A stretch of DNA of 64,000 nucleotides from contig JANQET010000197.1 in NCBI GenBank assembly GCA_028278265.1, forward strand, positions 27,309 through 91,308, read 5' to 3'. The DNA comes from Myxococcota bacterium. GTDB taxonomy: Bacteria > Myxococcota_A > Polyangia > JAAYKL01. A program made the translations under genes and the position numbers. The notes beneath the pieces were generated by a model, which saw only the letters and a list, made by a program, of their open reading frames with translations, was not told the origin of the DNA and made no database searches. How positions within the stretch are numbered: the stretch's first letter is position 1; every line of letters starts with the position of its first letter. Positions 63,229 to 64,000 of this stretch are shown here, piece after piece.

Positions 63229-64000
63229 ATGAAAACGACCATTTACAGCCTGTCAGCAACCATTGGGGTTTTGCTTCTGGTTCAAGCCTGCAACCAACCC
63301 CACAAACCAAGCACGGCAAATAGGAGTATGAAAATGGAGAACAAAACAGACATCGAAAAACTGAGCTCGGGAAAGAACGATATCACCTTCAACAGCCAAG
63401 GGTACACGCTGGCCGGTCACCTCTATGCTCCGGACGGGTTTGATCCGTCTGCAAAGTACCCGACAGTGGTCTTCTCGCCGCCGTTCAACCAGGTCAAGGA
63501 GCAGACCGGCGCCGTCTACGGCCGTCATCTGGCGGGCGAGGGCTACGTGACCCTCGTGTTCGATCATCTCGGCTATGGTGACAGCGACGGCGCGATTCGA
63601 AACAACGAGAACGCCTTCATCAAAATTGAGAGCATTCGAGATGCCATCAGCTACCTCGGCACGCTTCCGTTCGTCGATCGGGACAAGCTCTTCGGCCTGG
63701 GCGTGTGTGCGTCAGGTGGATACATGGCGCTGGTTGCGACGACGGACAAACGCTTGAAGGCCATCGCCACCGTCTCTGGCATGATGGGCAACAAAACGAG
63801 CTACTTCGAAGCTATGGACCGTGAGACCGTCACTCAGTTGATAGCGATGCAGAACGCGGGTCGTCAACGTGCATACGAGACGGGCGAGGTGGGGTACGTG
63901 GATGCGCTTGGTATTGAGGCGGAAGCGGAAGCGATTCGAGAAGGAGCCGCCCCTAGCGAAGGCTACGACTACTACATGACCGAACGGGCCGGCGCCGTTA
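63229..64000 (+). CDS. alpha/beta hydrolase lipoprotein, cut by window edge
   Basis: ATG 63229 follows GGGAGGTAAG. The signal ends LLVQAC. The body is an acyl-peptidase/dienelactone-hydrolase-like fold: FNSQGYTLAGHLYAPDGFDP, VVFSPPFNQVKEQTGAVYG, VFDHLGYGDSDGAIRNNENA, and nucleophile elbow LFGLGVCASGGYMALVATTD. The elbow is GVCASGG, so Cys or Ser could be the nucleophile. It is open to the window edge (257 codons), so the end is missing. Divergent from its likely regulator. Confidence 0.85.
   Translation, partial: MKTTIYSLSATIGVLLLVQACNQPHKPSTANRSMKMENKTDIEKLSSGKNDITFNSQGYTLAGHLYAPDGFDPSAKYPTVVFSPPFNQVKEQTGAVYGRHLAGEGYVTLVFDHLGYGDSDGAIRNNENAFIKIESIRDAISYLGTLPFVDRDKLFGLGVCASGGYMALVATTDKRLKAIATVSGMMGNKTSYFEAMDRETVTQLIAMQNAGRQRAYETGEVGYVDALGIEAEAEAIREGAAPSEGYDYYMTERAGAV

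Overview
This window looks like a chromosome segment from a deltaproteobacterial lineage, most likely Myxococcota or a close relative. The evidence is a FecR-like anti-sigma protein with an AgmX/PglI-type C-terminus, a myxobacterial-type REP-associated transposase, a PilZ-like/helical protein of myxobacterial style, many Sec lipoproteins with long Asp/Ser/Gly linkers, and secreted peptidases of clans CD and MH. Taxonomy is inferred from gene content only. TGA is an ordinary stop codon for many genes here (for example those ending at 7830, 15118, 26479 and 62079), so the genetic code is standard. The genes at both edges are cut by the window.

Layout. 1-1.6 kb: a partial AAA/OLD-like ATPase behind a fragment of a restriction-modification methyltransferase. 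1.7-5.5 kb: a beta-propeller lipoprotein and an S9-peptidase-like lipoprotein that has lost its nucleophile and the end of its hydrolase domain. 6.3-9.0 kb: an exported protein with an in-frame UGA, then an ECF sigma factor overlapping a FecR/AgmX-like membrane protein. 9-15 kb: a rhodanese pseudogene, a DUF4832 lipoprotein, and a protein carrying both a caspase-like dyad and an HExxH motif. 15.9-19.8 kb: aromatic amino acid hydroxylase, pterin-4a-carbinolamine dehydratase and a triple-domain 6-pyruvoyl-tetrahydropterin synthase, which together make, use and recycle a pterin cofactor. 19.8-31 kb: a selenoprotein candidate, propeller and exported proteins, a sigma-54 activator, a CotH lipoprotein and a REP-associated transposase region. 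31-43.6 kb: a second selenoprotein candidate, a phosphatidylserine-decarboxylase-like protein, a CBM6-ILEI-esterase, an acyltransferase pseudogene, alkaline phosphatase, DUF362, a hydrolase, a Cys-type thioredoxin-like protein and an M28 peptidase. 43.7-49.8 kb: a six-gene redox operon. 50.3-64 kb: an ABC exporter set, a TonB-dependent receptor, an M28 peptidase with a frameshift, another thioredoxin-like lipoprotein, a C25 peptidase and an AraC regulator divergent from a hydrolase.

Main discovery. Four exported, mostly lipid-anchored thioredoxin-fold proteins (19776-20696, 31017-31964, 43770-44456, 47383-48198) are split by in-frame UGA codons exactly where related proteins in this same window have the CxxC active site (40744-41427, CMAC; 57867-58850, CAPC). 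Reading UGA as selenocysteine gives UPGC, UASC, UPSC and, with two UGAs, UPFU. In all four, a stem-loop follows whose loop has G-U-U at positions 18-20 after the UGA (after the second UGA in the UPFU gene), as expected for a bacterial SECIS. I infer an undescribed family of secreted selenoproteins attached to Asp/Ser-rich linkers. Two of them sit in one operon with a DsbA-like protein, a thioredoxin-like protein that has lost its motif, an outer-membrane barrel and a FecR-like protein. A fifth in-frame UGA at 6597 is followed by a hairpin with a GGUCUG loop, like that of E. coli fdhF. No selA, selB, selC or selD is visible in this window, so the machinery must lie elsewhere.
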